From contig NZ_FPBV01000001.1 of assembly GCF_900116805.1 (NCBI RefSeq), forward strand, positions 124,001 to 188,000: DNA of 64,000 nt, in the 5' to 3' direction. The stretch is from Paenalicyclobacillus macrosporangiidus (lineage in GTDB: Bacteria > Bacillota > Bacilli > Alicyclobacillales > Alicyclobacillaceae). The position numbers and the translations under genes were made by a program. Of this stretch, positions 9,348 to 18,888 are shown one piece after another; the stretch's first letter is position 1, and each line of letters opens with the position of its first letter. A model generated the notes under the pieces. It did not search any database. It was not told where the DNA came from and saw only the letters and a program-made list of their open reading frames with translations.

Positions 9348-9384
9348 TCCGGGTCACACCGGATCCGTCCATCCGGGTCACACC
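9348..9384. repeat. 13-bp direct repeat at the end of bshB2
   Basis: TCCGGGTCACACC occurs at 9348-9360 and 9372-9384; the second copy includes the last codons and stop of the leftward gene. It lies between convergent genes and probably marks a small local duplication. Confidence 0.5.
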
Positions 9385-10034
9385 CGGTACGTCCAATACA
9401 CCTCCTGCCGTAAGGTCGCCTCTCGCACGGCGCGGAAGGCGGGGTCGCGCTCCATGCGGGCGAGCATGGCTTCGGATTGCGAGCGGTGGGCCCGGATGGC
9501 GGCCATTTTGACGTCGCGCACGCTGGTGATGTCGATGATCACGTCCGGATCGCCCAGCTTCTCGCGGCAGTCCCGGGAGAAGGCGGAGCAATGCACCACG
9601 GGCCGCTCGTCTGCGGGCAGCTTCTCGACGGCGCGGATGGCGGCGGCGCCGAGGGCGTTGTGATCCGGATGCACGGCGAAACCGGGGTAGTAGGTGATGA
9701 GCAGGCTCGGCCGCACCTCCTTCATGACGGCGAGAATGCGGTCGGCCAATGCTTCTGGATCCTCGAATTCCACCGTCTTGTCGCGCAGCCCGAGCAACCG
9801 GAGATCCTGGATGCCGAGCGCGGCGCAGGCGGCGCGCAGCTCCTTTTCGCGCACGTCGGGCAAGGTCTCTCGGTTGGCGAAGAACGGTTTGCCCATGTTC
9901 CGGCCCATCTGCCCGAGCGTTCCGCAGAGGTAGGTGACGGGAGTGCCCGCCCGGGTGTGCAGGGCGATGGTCCCGCCGCTGGCAAACGTCTCGTCGTCCG
10001 GGTGGGGATAAACCACCAATACGTGTCGTTCCAT
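9378..10034 (-). CDS. bshB2: Bacillithiol biosynthesis deacetylase BshB2
   Basis: A 218-residue zinc-dependent deacetylase of the GlcNAc-PI/LmbE family that removes the acetyl group from GlcNAc-malate in bacillithiol synthesis. The metal motif PHPDDE is at residues 10-15 and the second histidine motif HPDHNALG follows at about 120. AGGAGG stands 6 bases before ATG 10034. It follows yojF on the same strand with 16 bases between, the same pair as B. subtilis yojF-yojG. Confidence 0.9.
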   Translation of the reverse strand: MERHVLVVYPHPDDETFASGGTIALHTRAGTPVTYLCGTLGQMGRNMGKPFFANRETLPDVREKELRAACAALGIQDLRLLGLRDKTVEFEDPEALADRILAVMKEVRPSLLITYYPGFAVHPDHNALGAAAIRAVEKLPADERPVVHCSAFSRDCREKLGDPDVIIDITSVRDVKMAAIRAHRSQSEAMLARMERDPAFRAVREATLRQEVYWTYRV

Positions 10035-10050
10035 GCGGATCCTCCTCTCG

Positions 10051-10401
10051 TCACATCCGGAAGGGCGTCTCGCTCAGCTCCAGGGCGATGGCGAGCCGGC
10101 CCTCCGCGTCATGCCCGGCCATCAGCAGCCGGCCCTCGGCGTCGATTTCCCAATCCGTCAGCCCCTCGGCGTAGATCCAGCCGTTCTCCATCTTCAATCC
10201 CACGCGGTACGGTCCGTCGCCGCGGATCACCCCGCGCTCGTACCGCACCAACCCATTGCGGATGTATGCGCAGATGGCCATGGCGTTCTCCGAGTCGCGC
10301 GCCGCGTAGGCGCCGTTGGTGGTCTCCAGATGCAGGTACACATCCTTGCCGGCGAACCGGTCGAGCGCCGACTGCACCGCCGCACGGTCGATAGGCCCCA
10401 T
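10051..10401 (-). CDS. yojF: YojF-family protein (DUF1806)
   Basis: A 116-residue soluble protein matching the DUF1806/YojF family by its pattern (AGKDVYLHLETTNGAYA..., GWIYAEGLTDWEID). No catalytic motif is visible and its function is not established; conserved pairing with bshB2 suggests a link to bacillithiol. GGAGG lies 8 bases before ATG 10401. A perfect TATAAT lies upstream, so it is probably the first gene of the yojF-bshB2 operon. Confidence 0.85.
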   Translation of the reverse strand: MGPIDRAAVQSALDRFAGKDVYLHLETTNGAYAARDSENAMAICAYIRNGLVRYERGVIRGDGPYRVGLKMENGWIYAEGLTDWEIDAEGRLLMAGHDAEGRLAIALELSETPFRM

Positions 10402-10462
10402 CGTTCAGCCTCCATTCCGAGTGGCTCGAATCGGTGAGCCATTTCTTCCCTCTCACCGGTCC

Positions 10463-10491
10463 ATTATAGACGATGCGTCCCGGTGTGTGCA
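10463..10491 (-). promoter_or_regulatory. Promoter of yojF-bshB2
   Basis: Read leftward: TGCACA (10491-10486), 17-bp spacer, TATAAT (10468-10463). The -10 is a perfect sigma-A match and the -35 matches 4 of 6. Confidence 0.65.
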
Positions 10492-10637
10492 TGAGCGCGC
10501 ACACCGTCGAATGGGTACGGGCACGCGGAGGAGGCGCGCGAGTGGGACCTTGCCGGACGTTCGACAGTACGCTGGAAAAGTGAAAACGGTTGTGGTATAC
10601 GAAACCATATGGATATCTCACCGCGGGGGGCTTGGAC

Positions 10638-10967
10638 ATGGCCACGTTGGAGGATTTCGAAAAACTGGATCTGCGCGTCGGCACCGTGATTGCCGCGGAA
10701 CCGTTTCCGGAGGCGCGCAAACCGGCCATCAAGCTGCGCATCGACTTCGGTCCCCTCGGCGTCAAGCAATCCAGCGCCCAGATCACGCGGCGCTACGATC
10801 CCGCGGGGCTCGTCGGGCGCCAGGTGGTGGCGGTGGTGAACTTTCCGCCGCGGCGCATCGCCGGGTTTTCGTCGGAGGTGCTGGTGCTCGGGGGCATTCC
10901 GGAAGAGGGAGACGTGGTGTTGCTGAGGCCGGACGAACCGGTGGCCAACGGGACCCCGATTGCCTGA
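10638..10967 (+). CDS. csaA: CsaA, tRNA-binding-domain export chaperone
   Basis: A 109-residue EMAP/tRNA-binding OB-fold protein. [20 protein letters not shown] and [11 protein letters not shown] and the [18 protein letters not shown] stretch are characteristic of CsaA, a small homodimer implicated in protein export in Bacillus. The length equals the family length. ATG 10638 is chosen because GGGGGG sits 7 bases upstream; the frame opens earlier at 10590 without homology. Confidence 0.9.
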   Translation: MATLEDFEKLDLRVGTVIAAEPFPEARKPAIKLRIDFGPLGVKQSSAQITRRYDPAGLVGRQVVAVVNFPPRRIAGFSSEVLVLGGIPEEGDVVLLRPDEPVANGTPIA

Positions 10968-11061
10968 GGGGCCGGGGATTCGGGCCGGAGCGCATTTCCC
11001 GGCCGCCGCGGAGATGGCGAAGGACACCGGTTTCGCTAGAATGGGAATTGGGTGAGACGGC

Positions 11062-11250
11062 ATGGTGAGACGTTTGGCGCACTGGCTGTACGGGGACTGG
11101 AGCACCCACAAGGCGTTGCGGATTGGGATGGAGTGGCTCAACCTGTCCTACGCCATCCTCCACGGGTGGGAGCGCTCCTGGCCGGACATGAGCCTCGATC
11201 TGTCGTTCCTCCTGTTCTGGGTATGGTTGCGCACCCGCTATGACTGGTGA
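11062..11250 (+). CDS. Small hypothetical protein, 62 residues
   Basis: I do not recognise it. It is rich in Trp and Leu (eight Trp), with one possible membrane segment near the C-terminus (LSFLLFWVWL). GGTGA stands 6 bases before ATG 11062. It fills the gap between csaA and pyruvate carboxylase. A second frame overlaps but lacks a ribosome site at good distance. Confidence 0.5.
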   Translation: MVRRLAHWLYGDWSTHKALRIGMEWLNLSYAILHGWERSWPDMSLDLSFLLFWVWLRTRYDW

Positions 11251-11334
11251 TCCACCCGAACGAAGCCGCGGCCATGCGGGTGCGGATTCAGAGTACGCGG
11301 CGCCAGACCAATGGATCCGAAAAGAGGTGACGGC

Positions 11335-14300
11335 GTGAAAAATTTCACGAAGATTCTGGTGGCCAACCGGGGCGAGATCGCCATCCGCGTGTGCCGCGCG
11401 GCCACGGAACTCGGCATCCGCACCGTGGCCATCTACGCGGAAGAAGACAAGCTGTCCCTGCATCGGTACAAGGCGGATGAGGCGTACCGCGTCGGCGCCG
11501 GCAAGGGACCGGTGGAGGCGTACCTCGACATCGACAGCATCATCGACGTGGCGCTGCGCGCCGAGTGCGATGCCATCCATCCCGGCTACGGGTTTCTGTC
11601 GGAGAACGAAGGGTTCGCCCGCGCCTGCCAGCAGGCGGGCATCACGTTCATCGGGCCGAAGCCGGAACACCTGCGCATGTTCGGGGACAAGGTGAGTGCC
11701 CGTGAGGTGGCCGTGGCGGCCGGGGTGCCCGTCATTCCCGGGACGGACGGCCCGGTCGATCTCGCCGGCGCCCGCGCCTTCGCGGCGGAGGCGGGGTACC
11801 CGGTGATCATCAAGGCCGTCGCGGGCGGCGGCGGCCGCGGCATGCGCGTGGTGAGGAGCGAGGCAGAACTGGTGGAGGCCTTTTCCCGCGCCAGTTCGGA
11901 GGCGCAGGCCGCCTTCGGGGAGGGCGGGGTGTACGTGGAGAAGTACCTGGAGGCTCCGCGTCACATCGAGGTGCAGATCCTGGGCGATCAGCATGGCAAC
12001 CTGGTCCACCTGTTCGAGCGCGATTGCTCCATCCAGCGCCGGCACCAGAAGTTGGTGGAGATTGCCCCGTCGCGCCTCGACGCCTCCCTGCGCCAGCGCA
12101 TCTGCGAGACGGCCGTCCGCCTGATGCGCCACGCGCGCTACGAGAACGCGGGAACCGTGGAGTTTTTGCTGGCCCCGGACGGGCAGTTCTACTTCATCGA
12201 GGTCAATCCGCGCATCCAGGTCGAGCACACCGTGACCGAGCTGGTCACCGGGATTGACCTCGTCCAGGCCCAGATCCGCGTGGCGGAAGGGTATCCGCTC
12301 TCGGCGCCGGAGATCGGCATCCACCGTCAGGAGGACATCCAGACCCGCGGCTATGCCATCCAGTGCCGGGTGACGACGGAGGACCCGCGCAACGGGTTCT
12401 TGCCGGACACCGGGCGCATCACCACGTACCGTTCAGCGGTGGGCTTCGGCATTCGCCTCGACAGCGGCAACGGCTACGCCGGGGCGCGGGTGCTGCCCTA
12501 CTATGACTCGCTCTTGGTCAAGATCACCGCCTTCGCCCTGACCTTCGAGGCGGCGGCCGCCAAGATGCACCGCTCGCTCCAGGAGTTCCGCATTCGCGGC
12601 GTGAAGACGAACATCCCGTTCCTCGCCAACGTGGTGCGCCATCCGAAGTTCCTCGCCGGCGAATGCGACGTGACGTTCATCGACCACCATCCGGAGCTCT
12701 TCCGCTTCCCGCAGCGGCTCGACCGGGGGACGAAGCTGCTCACCTACATCGCCGAGGTGACGGTGAACGGCCAGGGGGACGCGGGCCCGCAGTCAAAGCC
12801 GGACCTGCCCGCGCCGCCGGTGCCGGTGTACCGGTACGGGGAACCCCGCCCGCGCGGCACCCGCGATTTGCTGCACGAGCTGGGCCCAGAGGGGCTGTTG
12901 CGCCGGGTGCGCCAGGACCGCCGCCTGTGGCTGACCGACACCACCTTCCGCGACGCCCATCAGTCGCTGCTGGCGACCCGCGTGCGCACGCACGATCTCC
13001 TCGCCATCGCCGAGGCCACGTCCCGCATCGGGGCGGGCCTCTTCTCGATGGAGGTCTGGGGCGGGGCGACCTTCGATGCCAGCATGCGCTTCTTGCATGA
13101 GGATCCCTGGCAGCGCCTCGCGGACCTGCGGGCCGCCATCCCGAACATCCTGTTCCAGATGCTGCTGCGTGGCGCCAATGCGGTCGGGTACAAGAATTAC
13201 CCGGACAATGTGGTGCGGCGGTTCGTGCAGTTGGCGGCCGAAAGCGGGATCGACGTGTTCAGGATCTTCGACAGCCTGAACTGGCTGCCGAATATGCAGG
13301 TGGCCATCGACGAGGTGCGGCAGGCGGGCAAGATCGCCGAGGCGGCCATCTGCTACACGGGCGACATCTTGAACCCCGCTCGCAGCAAATACGACCTCGC
13401 CTACTACGTCCGCCTGGCTCAGGACCTGGAGCGGGCGGGAGCGCAGATCCTGGCCATCAAGGACATGGCGGGGCTGTTGCGGCCGTACGCGGCGGTCAAG
13501 CTGGTCAAGGCGTTGCGGGATCACGTGGGCATCCCCATCCACCTGCACACCCACGACACCAGCGGCAACGGGATTGCCACGTATCTCATGGCGGCAGAAG
13601 CGGGGGTCGACGTGGTGGACGTCGCCATCAGCTCCATGTCGGGCCTCACGTCGCAGCCGAGCTGGAACGCCTTGGTTGCCGCGCTGGAGCGCACGCCGCG
13701 GGCGATCCCGGACGACCTGGCGGAACTGCAGCGCCTGTCCGACTACTGGGAGGTGGTCCGGCAGTACTACGGGCGGTTCGAGTCGGACATGAAGACCTCC
13801 ACGGCGGAGGTGTACCTGCACGAGATGCCGGGCGGCCAGTACACCAACCTCCGGGAACAGGCGCTGGCGTTGGGCATCGGCGACCGTTTCGACGAGGTGA
13901 AGCGGGCGTACCAGGAGGTCAACCGGATGCTGGGGGACATCGTCAAGGTGACCCCGTCCTCGAAGATGGTCGGCGATTTCGCCCTGTTCATGGTGCAAAA
14001 CGGCCTGAGGACCGCCGAAGAGGTGTTGGAGAAGGCGGAGGCGCTCGACTTCCCGGCCAGCGTCGTCGACTTCTTTCTCGGGCACATGGGCCAACCGCCG
14101 GGCGGTTTCCCGGAGGACCTCCGGCGGGCGGTGCTCAAGGGCCGCGAGCCTTTGGCGGGCCGCCCGGGGGCGGTGTTGCCCGAGGTGGACCTGGAGGCGG
14201 AGCGCGCCGCGTTCGCCAAGCGGATGGGCGTGGCGCCGGATGATCGGCGGCTGATGTCGTACGTGATGTACCCAAAGGTGACGGAGGACCTGTACCATCA

Positions 14301-14787
14301 CCGGGCCCGGTACGGGGATCTCACGCCGCTCGACACGCTGACGTTCTTCTACGGGATGCGGCCGGGTGAGGAGATCACCGTCTCCATCGAGCGCGGCAAG
14401 ACCCTCGTCATCAAACTGTTGTCGGTGGGCGAGTTGCACCCGGACGGACGGCGAACCGTGTTCTTCGAGCTCAACGGCCAGCCGCGCGACGTGGAGGTGA
14501 TGGACCGCAGCGCGCCGCAGGCCGCGTTGCAACGGCGCAAGGCCGGGGACGATCCGCATGAAGTGGGCGCCAGCATGCCGGGTACGGTGCTCGCGGTGAC
14601 GGTGAAACCTGGAGACGCGGTATCGCGCGGGGACCTGTTGCTGGTCACCGAGGCGATGAAGATGGAGATGCAGGTGCAGGCACCCTTCGACGGGGTGGTC
14701 GAGGAGGTCTGCTGCCGTCCGGGCGAGGCCGTGCAGCCGGGGGATCTGCTGGTGGTGCTGCGGGATCGGGGGCCGGGAGAGGAATGA
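11335..14787 (+). CDS. pyc: Pyruvate carboxylase
   Basis: A 1150-residue biotin enzyme making oxaloacetate from pyruvate and bicarbonate (anaplerosis). In order: biotin carboxylase domain with the ATP-grasp GGGGRGM loop (about residues 1-450), carboxyltransferase TIM barrel opening with TDTTFRDAHQSL (about 535-800), PYC/OADA domain, and a C-terminal biotinyl domain with EAMKMEM, biotin on Lys1109. The GTG at 11335 has GAGGTGA just upstream; an ATG at 11311 extends the frame by 8 residues but lies before that ribosome site. Full length for the family. Confidence 0.96.
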   Translation: MKNFTKILVANRGEIAIRVCRAATELGIRTVAIYAEEDKLSLHRYKADEAYRVGAGKGPVEAYLDIDSIIDVALRAECDAIHPGYGFLSENEGFARACQQAGITFIGPKPEHLRMFGDKVSAREVAVAAGVPVIPGTDGPVDLAGARAFAAEAGYPVIIKAVAGGGGRGMRVVRSEAELVEAFSRASSEAQAAFGEGGVYVEKYLEAPRHIEVQILGDQHGNLVHLFERDCSIQRRHQKLVEIAPSRLDASLRQRICETAVRLMRHARYENAGTVEFLLAPDGQFYFIEVNPRIQVEHTVTELVTGIDLVQAQIRVAEGYPLSAPEIGIHRQEDIQTRGYAIQCRVTTEDPRNGFLPDTGRITTYRSAVGFGIRLDSGNGYAGARVLPYYDSLLVKITAFALTFEAAAAKMHRSLQEFRIRGVKTNIPFLANVVRHPKFLAGECDVTFIDHHPELFRFPQRLDRGTKLLTYIAEVTVNGQGDAGPQSKPDLPAPPVPVYRYGEPRPRGTRDLLHELGPEGLLRRVRQDRRLWLTDTTFRDAHQSLLATRVRTHDLLAIAEATSRIGAGLFSMEVWGGATFDASMRFLHEDPWQRLADLRAAIPNILFQMLLRGANAVGYKNYPDNVVRRFVQLAAESGIDVFRIFDSLNWLPNMQVAIDEVRQAGKIAEAAICYTGDILNPARSKYDLAYYVRLAQDLERAGAQILAIKDMAGLLRPYAAVKLVKALRDHVGIPIHLHTHDTSGNGIATYLMAAEAGVDVVDVAISSMSGLTSQPSWNALVAALERTPRAIPDDLAELQRLSDYWEVVRQYYGRFESDMKTSTAEVYLHEMPGGQYTNLREQALALGIGDRFDEVKRAYQEVNRMLGDIVKVTPSSKMVGDFALFMVQNGLRTAEEVLEKAEALDFPASVVDFFLGHMGQPPGGFPEDLRRAVLKGREPLAGRPGAVLPEVDLEAERAAFAKRMGVAPDDRRLMSYVMYPKVTEDLYHHRARYGDLTPLDTLTFFYGMRPGEEITVSIERGKTLVIKLLSVGELHPDGRRTVFFELNGQPRDVEVMDRSAPQAALQRRKAGDDPHEVGASMPGTVLAVTVKPGDAVSRGDLLLVTEAMKMEMQVQAPFDGVVEEVCCRPGEAVQPGDLLVVLRDRGPGEE

Positions 14788-14797
14788 GCGAACGGCG

Positions 14798-14828
14798 CCC
14801 GGGACAGACCCTGGCCGGGCGTCCCGGG
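14798..14828 (+). terminator. Hairpin after pyc
   Basis: An 8-bp perfect stem CCCGGGAC / GTCCCGGG encloses 15 bases, 11 bases after the pyc stop. No T-tract follows. It lies between convergent genes. Confidence 0.4.
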
Positions 14829-14885
14829 GGCCTGCGGGGGCGGGGGCGGTCTGCCCCCCAGGCGTCCGCTCCGGCTTTCGCTGGG

Positions 14886-15449
14886 TCAGTCCGCCAGGCC
14901 GGCGGTGTGCGCCCGGCCTGGCTCCGCGTGTTCGGATGTCGCGGTCTCCGATGCGGCATCCGGCACGATGTACTGATAGATGAGGACGTCCTGCCACTGC
15001 CCGAACTTGTGTCCCACTTCACGCAGGCATCCGACGTATGTGAATCCGAACCGTTCGTGCAACCGCAGGCTGGCGTCGTTGCCCCGGGAGATGTGGGCCA
15101 AGATGGCGTGCAGCCCGATCCGCTGTGCCCGATCCAGGATGTGCTGCATCAATTGGCGGCCCACCCCGCGCCCGCGCTGCTGATGGTCGATGTAGATGGA
15201 GATCTCGGCGGTGTACCGGTAACCGGCTTTGCCGCCGTACGGGGACAGCCCGCAATAGCCGAGGACGTGCCCGTCTTCCTCGGCGACCACCAGCGGATAG
15301 CGGGGGCCGTGATGCGCGAACCAAATCCGCCGCTGTTCCAACGTCTGCACCTCGAGATCGAAGGTGGCGGTCGTCTCCAGCACGGCTTGGTTATAGATGT
15401 TGAGCATCGTCAGCAGATCGTGATAGTGGGCGTCGCGGATGCGCAACAC
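14886..15449 (-). CDS. GNAT-family N-acetyltransferase, phosphinothricin acetyltransferase-like
   Basis: A 187-residue acetyl-CoA-dependent transferase. The acetyl-CoA loop is QRGRGVGRQLM, and the pattern (IYNQAVLETTATFD, YRYTAEISIYID, RLHERFGFTYVG.REVGHKFGQWQDV) fits the PAT/Bar/YwnH group that acetylates small amino compounds. The real substrate is unknown; such proteins often act on methionine sulfone or sulfoximine. GTG 15449 has GGAGG 8 bases upstream. Divergent from the cation efflux gene. Confidence 0.85.
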   Translation of the reverse strand: MLRIRDAHYHDLLTMLNIYNQAVLETTATFDLEVQTLEQRRIWFAHHGPRYPLVVAEEDGHVLGYCGLSPYGGKAGYRYTAEISIYIDHQQRGRGVGRQLMQHILDRAQRIGLHAILAHISRGNDASLRLHERFGFTYVGCLREVGHKFGQWQDVLIYQYIVPDAASETATSEHAEPGRAHTAGLAD

Positions 15450-15633
15450 GGTGAGCCCTCCTCGTTCAAGCCTCCAGTTTCACACTACGCCGGAAACGGA
15501 AGAGCGTCAACCATTCTTGTGAATTTACTGACCATCATCTTGCTGACCTACGTCGCCGCCCCGGACGGACATCGGCGCAGCCGTGCGCGTGTTCGGTTAT
15601 AATGACCCCAAAAGGGACGAAGGAGAGAGGAGC

Positions 15634-16614
15634 ATGCCGGGGAGCGGATCCCCTGCGGTCAAACCGGCGCACGGCCACACGGATGCGCATGGGCACCACC
15701 ACGACGACGTCTTTCACACCCACGCGCCGGCGGGCAAGATGCGGCGCGCGTTCTGGCTGACGGCCATCATCCTGGCGGCGGAGGTGGCCGGCGGTTGGCT
15801 CTCGCACAGCTTGGCGCTGTTGTCGGACGCCGGCCACGTCCTCACGGACATCGCCGCCATCGGCCTCGCCTGGTATGCGCTCAATCAGGCGCAGCGCCCG
15901 GCCAATGCCCGGATGACCTTCGGCTATCACCGGTCGGGGATCCTGGCCGCGTTGATCAACGCCGTCACGCTGTGGGGTGTGGCCATCGTGATCCTGTTGG
16001 AGGCGTACCAACGGTTGCGCCAACCGCAACCCATCATCGGCGGCTGGCTGTTCGCCAGCGCCGCCGTAGGGCTGGCGTTGAATCTGTATTTGGCCTGGGG
16101 GATGCGGGACGACCATCAGCTGAATGTGCGCAGCGCCGTCTTGCACATGATCGGCGATGCGGCGGCGTCGGCCGCGGTCATTGTGGGCGGGGCGGTCATG
16201 GCCCTCACCGGTTGGTACGTGATCGATCCGCTGCTCAGCGCCGCCATCGCCCTGCTCATCGCCTTCGGCGCGTGGCGCATCGTGCGCCAGACGGTGAACA
16301 TCCTCATGGAGGGGATCCCGCTAGGCATCGAGCTGGACCGAGTGGTTCAGGAGATGCTCGCGGTGGACGGCGTCCGCTCGGTGCACGACGTGCACATCTG
16401 GAGCATCACCAGCGGCCGCAACGCCCTTTCCTGCCACGTGGTGATGGACGGGGACCTGACCATCCGGGAGAGCCAGGCCATCCTCCGTGACATGGAACAC
16501 CGCTTGGAACACCTGGGCATAGGCCATGTCACCATCCAGACGGAGGACGCCGCCCATCCCCACGAGTCGTCCGTCCTCTGCTGCGGCGGTCAGCGGGAGC
16601 ATCCTCCCCACTGA
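15634..16614 (+). CDS. Cation diffusion facilitator (CzcD-type metal efflux)
   Basis: A 326-residue proton-coupled divalent metal exporter. The N-terminus is histidine-rich (HGHTDAHGHHHDD), then about six membrane segments; SLALLSDAGHVLTD holds the metal-binding Asp/His residues, and a cytoplasmic C-terminal domain follows from about residue 215 (VHDVHIWSITSG). Zn, Co or Cd are likely substrates by family. AAGGAG precedes ATG 15634; a TATAAT at 15598-15603 may be its -10, though no -35 is apparent. Confidence 0.92.
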   Translation: MPGSGSPAVKPAHGHTDAHGHHHDDVFHTHAPAGKMRRAFWLTAIILAAEVAGGWLSHSLALLSDAGHVLTDIAAIGLAWYALNQAQRPANARMTFGYHRSGILAALINAVTLWGVAIVILLEAYQRLRQPQPIIGGWLFASAAVGLALNLYLAWGMRDDHQLNVRSAVLHMIGDAAASAAVIVGGAVMALTGWYVIDPLLSAAIALLIAFGAWRIVRQTVNILMEGIPLGIELDRVVQEMLAVDGVRSVHDVHIWSITSGRNALSCHVVMDGDLTIRESQAILRDMEHRLEHLGIGHVTIQTEDAAHPHESSVLCCGGQREHPPH

Positions 16615-16623
16615 CCGCCGTCC

Positions 16624-17874
16624 TCATGCGACCCAGGGTCTCTCCGGCGCCATGCGCCGGGACATCCACTCCGTCAACCGGTACCCGAACACCGCCGTCC
16701 CCAAAAACGCCACCGGCATCACCGGGAAGACATACCGGGGAAGCGGGATGAACGGCAGTTGCAAGCCCGCGAGAACGAGCGGAAACCACAGGAGCCACCG
16801 GACGTGACGGGCGGCCAGGGTGGCCCACACCAGGCCGGCCGCGCCGAGGCCAACCCACAGGAGATGGAGATTCGCCCACCACTGGTACGGCTCCGTATCG
16901 GGGTACCAGGGGGCGCCGAACATCCGCCACAGCTTGTCCACCGTCAACCACTTGAGATACGCCAACGGGTGTTGGGAAAACCCACGGGCCATGTCGTTCA
17001 GTGCGAGTTTCACCTGTTCCTGCGCCGTTAGTCCCGGTGGCACGGGCCAGTCGGCCCAATCGGGGATGACGCCGTTCAGCAGCGGGTTCCCCGCGTCATC
17101 GCTCGTCAAGATAAGGCGGTGAAAGGTTCGCCAATTGCGGATCCACCACGGCGCCAAGCAGAGCAAAAAGCCAACCAGGGCGCCGCCGAACCGCCGGACC
17201 GTCTCCGTCAGGGTGGCTTGCCCGGTGCGCCATCTCCAGCCCAGACACAGGGCGATGGCCGCCAGGTAGGGCAGCGGCGTCGGCCGGACGAGTACGCCCA
17301 GCCCCAGCAGCAGCCCCGCAACAAACCATCTCGGGAGGGTGCTGCGCTCCATCGCGCGGCAGAAGGACAGGACAAAAGACCAGAACAGAAAATTGAACAA
17401 CGTCTCGGTCAGGACAAAGGATGCCGCCTTCACCTGGGGCAGGTACAGCGTCCACAACAGCGCGGCGAGCATCGCCCAGCGCGGCGGACAGAGGCGCATC
17501 GCGACCCGGTACAGAAGGAGACTGGTCACGATGGCGAGAGCGGCTTGCACCAATATGGTCATGTGCAATCCAGGCAGACCGAACTCGCCCCATCGCGGGT
17601 ACACGTGACCCGCCAGCCATTTGCACAAGGCGACGAACAGGGGGTAACCCGGCATCACCTGCGCAGCCGGCGCGGTCGACCAGTAGGTGAGGACGTGCCT
17701 TTGCAGCAGCAGATCGGCGGCGTGGTTGTAGTGCACCATGTCCCCCGTCAAGGGCACGTACCGGCTCCGCAGATACATCCAAGCGTGCACGGCGCAGCCG
17801 ACAGCGACAATCCAGAGAGGCCCGACCGCCTCCCGGAGGCGTGCGGCGCGGACGCGCAGACGCGGCAGGGGCAA
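16624..17874 (-). CDS. GT-C fold (GT39/PMT-like) membrane glycosyltransferase
   Basis: A multi-pass membrane protein of 416 residues. After the first membrane helix comes the extracytoplasmic acidic motif (PLTGDMVHYN), then many hydrophobic segments with PWWIRNWR in the middle, as in ArnT/GT39-type proteins that transfer sugars from lipid-phosphate donors. The acceptor is unknown. I prefer the TTG at 17874 because AAGGAGG lies 8 bases before it; an ATG at 17910 has no ribosome site. It stands alone and is convergent with the cation efflux gene. Confidence 0.75.
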   Translation of the reverse strand: MPLPRLRVRAARLREAVGPLWIVAVGCAVHAWMYLRSRYVPLTGDMVHYNHAADLLLQRHVLTYWSTAPAAQVMPGYPLFVALCKWLAGHVYPRWGEFGLPGLHMTILVQAALAIVTSLLLYRVAMRLCPPRWAMLAALLWTLYLPQVKAASFVLTETLFNFLFWSFVLSFCRAMERSTLPRWFVAGLLLGLGVLVRPTPLPYLAAIALCLGWRWRTGQATLTETVRRFGGALVGFLLCLAPWWIRNWRTFHRLILTSDDAGNPLLNGVIPDWADWPVPPGLTAQEQVKLALNDMARGFSQHPLAYLKWLTVDKLWRMFGAPWYPDTEPYQWWANLHLLWVGLGAAGLVWATLAARHVRWLLWFPLVLAGLQLPFIPLPRYVFPVMPVAFLGTAVFGYRLTEWMSRRMAPERPWVA

Positions 17875-17961
17875 GGTGGGTTCCTCCTTCCCGTCCGGAT
17901 GGATGTTCAAAGATCATGCACAGGTATGGATAAAAATACATAGCACCCCTTCGTGCCGATT

Positions 17962-17970
17962 TGCTATAGT
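17962..17970 (+). promoter_or_regulatory. Extended -10 promoter candidate for the amino acid ABC genes
   Basis: TGCTATAGT forms an extended -10 (TGn plus TATAGT) with no good -35. It would give a 5' leader of about 190 bases before the permease ATG. That leader has GGCAC/GTGCC pairing near 17990 but no riboswitch I recognise. Confidence 0.35.
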
Positions 17971-18168
17971 AATTGGGCGGAATGCAGGCGGCACGCCGTT
18001 TCAGGTGCCCATGCAACCCATTCGCTAACCATGTCGAAGTCTACCATACCTTGCATCGTTCGGGAAATCTGCAGGGACCGGCCGGCCCTGGTGTGATACG
18101 CCTTGTGTCCGCCGGCCGCTCCCGTTCAGCAGGGAAGGCGACAACCGAGAAGAGGGGGCGTCGGCATC

Positions 18169-18888
18169 ATGAATCTCGATTTCAGCATCATCGCCCCTAG
18201 CATCCCGTTTATCTTGAAGGGGATCCTGGTCACGCTTGAGTTCACGCTGACCTCCGCCGTGATTGGGTTTTTGTGGGGGACGTTCCTGTCGATTTTCAAG
18301 ATTTCGCGATGGCGCTTGCTGCGCGGATTCGGCGTGGTGTACACGTCGATCTTCCGCGGTACGCCGCTGCTGGTGCAGCTCAGCATCGTCTATTTCGCGA
18401 CGCCGCAGCTGACGGGGTACAACATCTCGCCGTACATGGCCGGCGTCATCACCTTCGGTCTCAACTCTGCCGCCTACATCTCGGAGACCATCCGAGCGGG
18501 CATCCTTTCGGTCGACCGCGGCCAGCGCGAAGCGGCCCTCTCCCTGGGGGTGCCCTACCGCCGGATGATGATGGACATCATTCTTCCCCAGGCGGTGAAG
18601 AACATCCTGCCCGCGCTGGTCAACGAGAGCATCGCCCTGTTGAAGGACTCGACCCTGGTGTCGACCATCGGCGCCGGCGATCTGCTGAGGCGGGCGGACA
18701 TCGTGTCGGCCGACACGTACCGGTATTTCGAACCGCTGATCATCGTGGCGGCCATCTACTACGTCATGGTCATCGGTCTCACGTGGGCCGGCAGGCGGTT
18801 GGAGAGGAGGTTGCAGCGCAGTGATCGCGGTGAAGAACGTGTCGAAGTCGTTCGGGGCGCTGAAGGTGCTCCGCAACGTGTCGCTTGA
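18169..18888 (+). CDS. Polar amino acid ABC transporter permease
   Basis: A 239-residue HisM/GlnP-type permease with five or so membrane helices and the coupling loop GQREAALSLGVPYRRMMMDIILPQAVKNILP. The FRGTPLLVQL motif is typical of polar amino acid importers. ATG 18169 has AGAGGGGG upstream. The frame runs 68 bases into the ATPase gene, an unusually long overlap; the last 25-30 residues (charged, RRLERRLQRSDRGEERVEV...) may be a poorly constrained tail. No binding-protein gene is adjacent. Confidence 0.9.
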   Translation: MNLDFSIIAPSIPFILKGILVTLEFTLTSAVIGFLWGTFLSIFKISRWRLLRGFGVVYTSIFRGTPLLVQLSIVYFATPQLTGYNISPYMAGVITFGLNSAAYISETIRAGILSVDRGQREAALSLGVPYRRMMMDIILPQAVKNILPALVNESIALLKDSTLVSTIGAGDLLRRADIVSADTYRYFEPLIIVAAIYYVMVIGLTWAGRRLERRLQRSDRGEERVEVVRGAEGAPQRVA

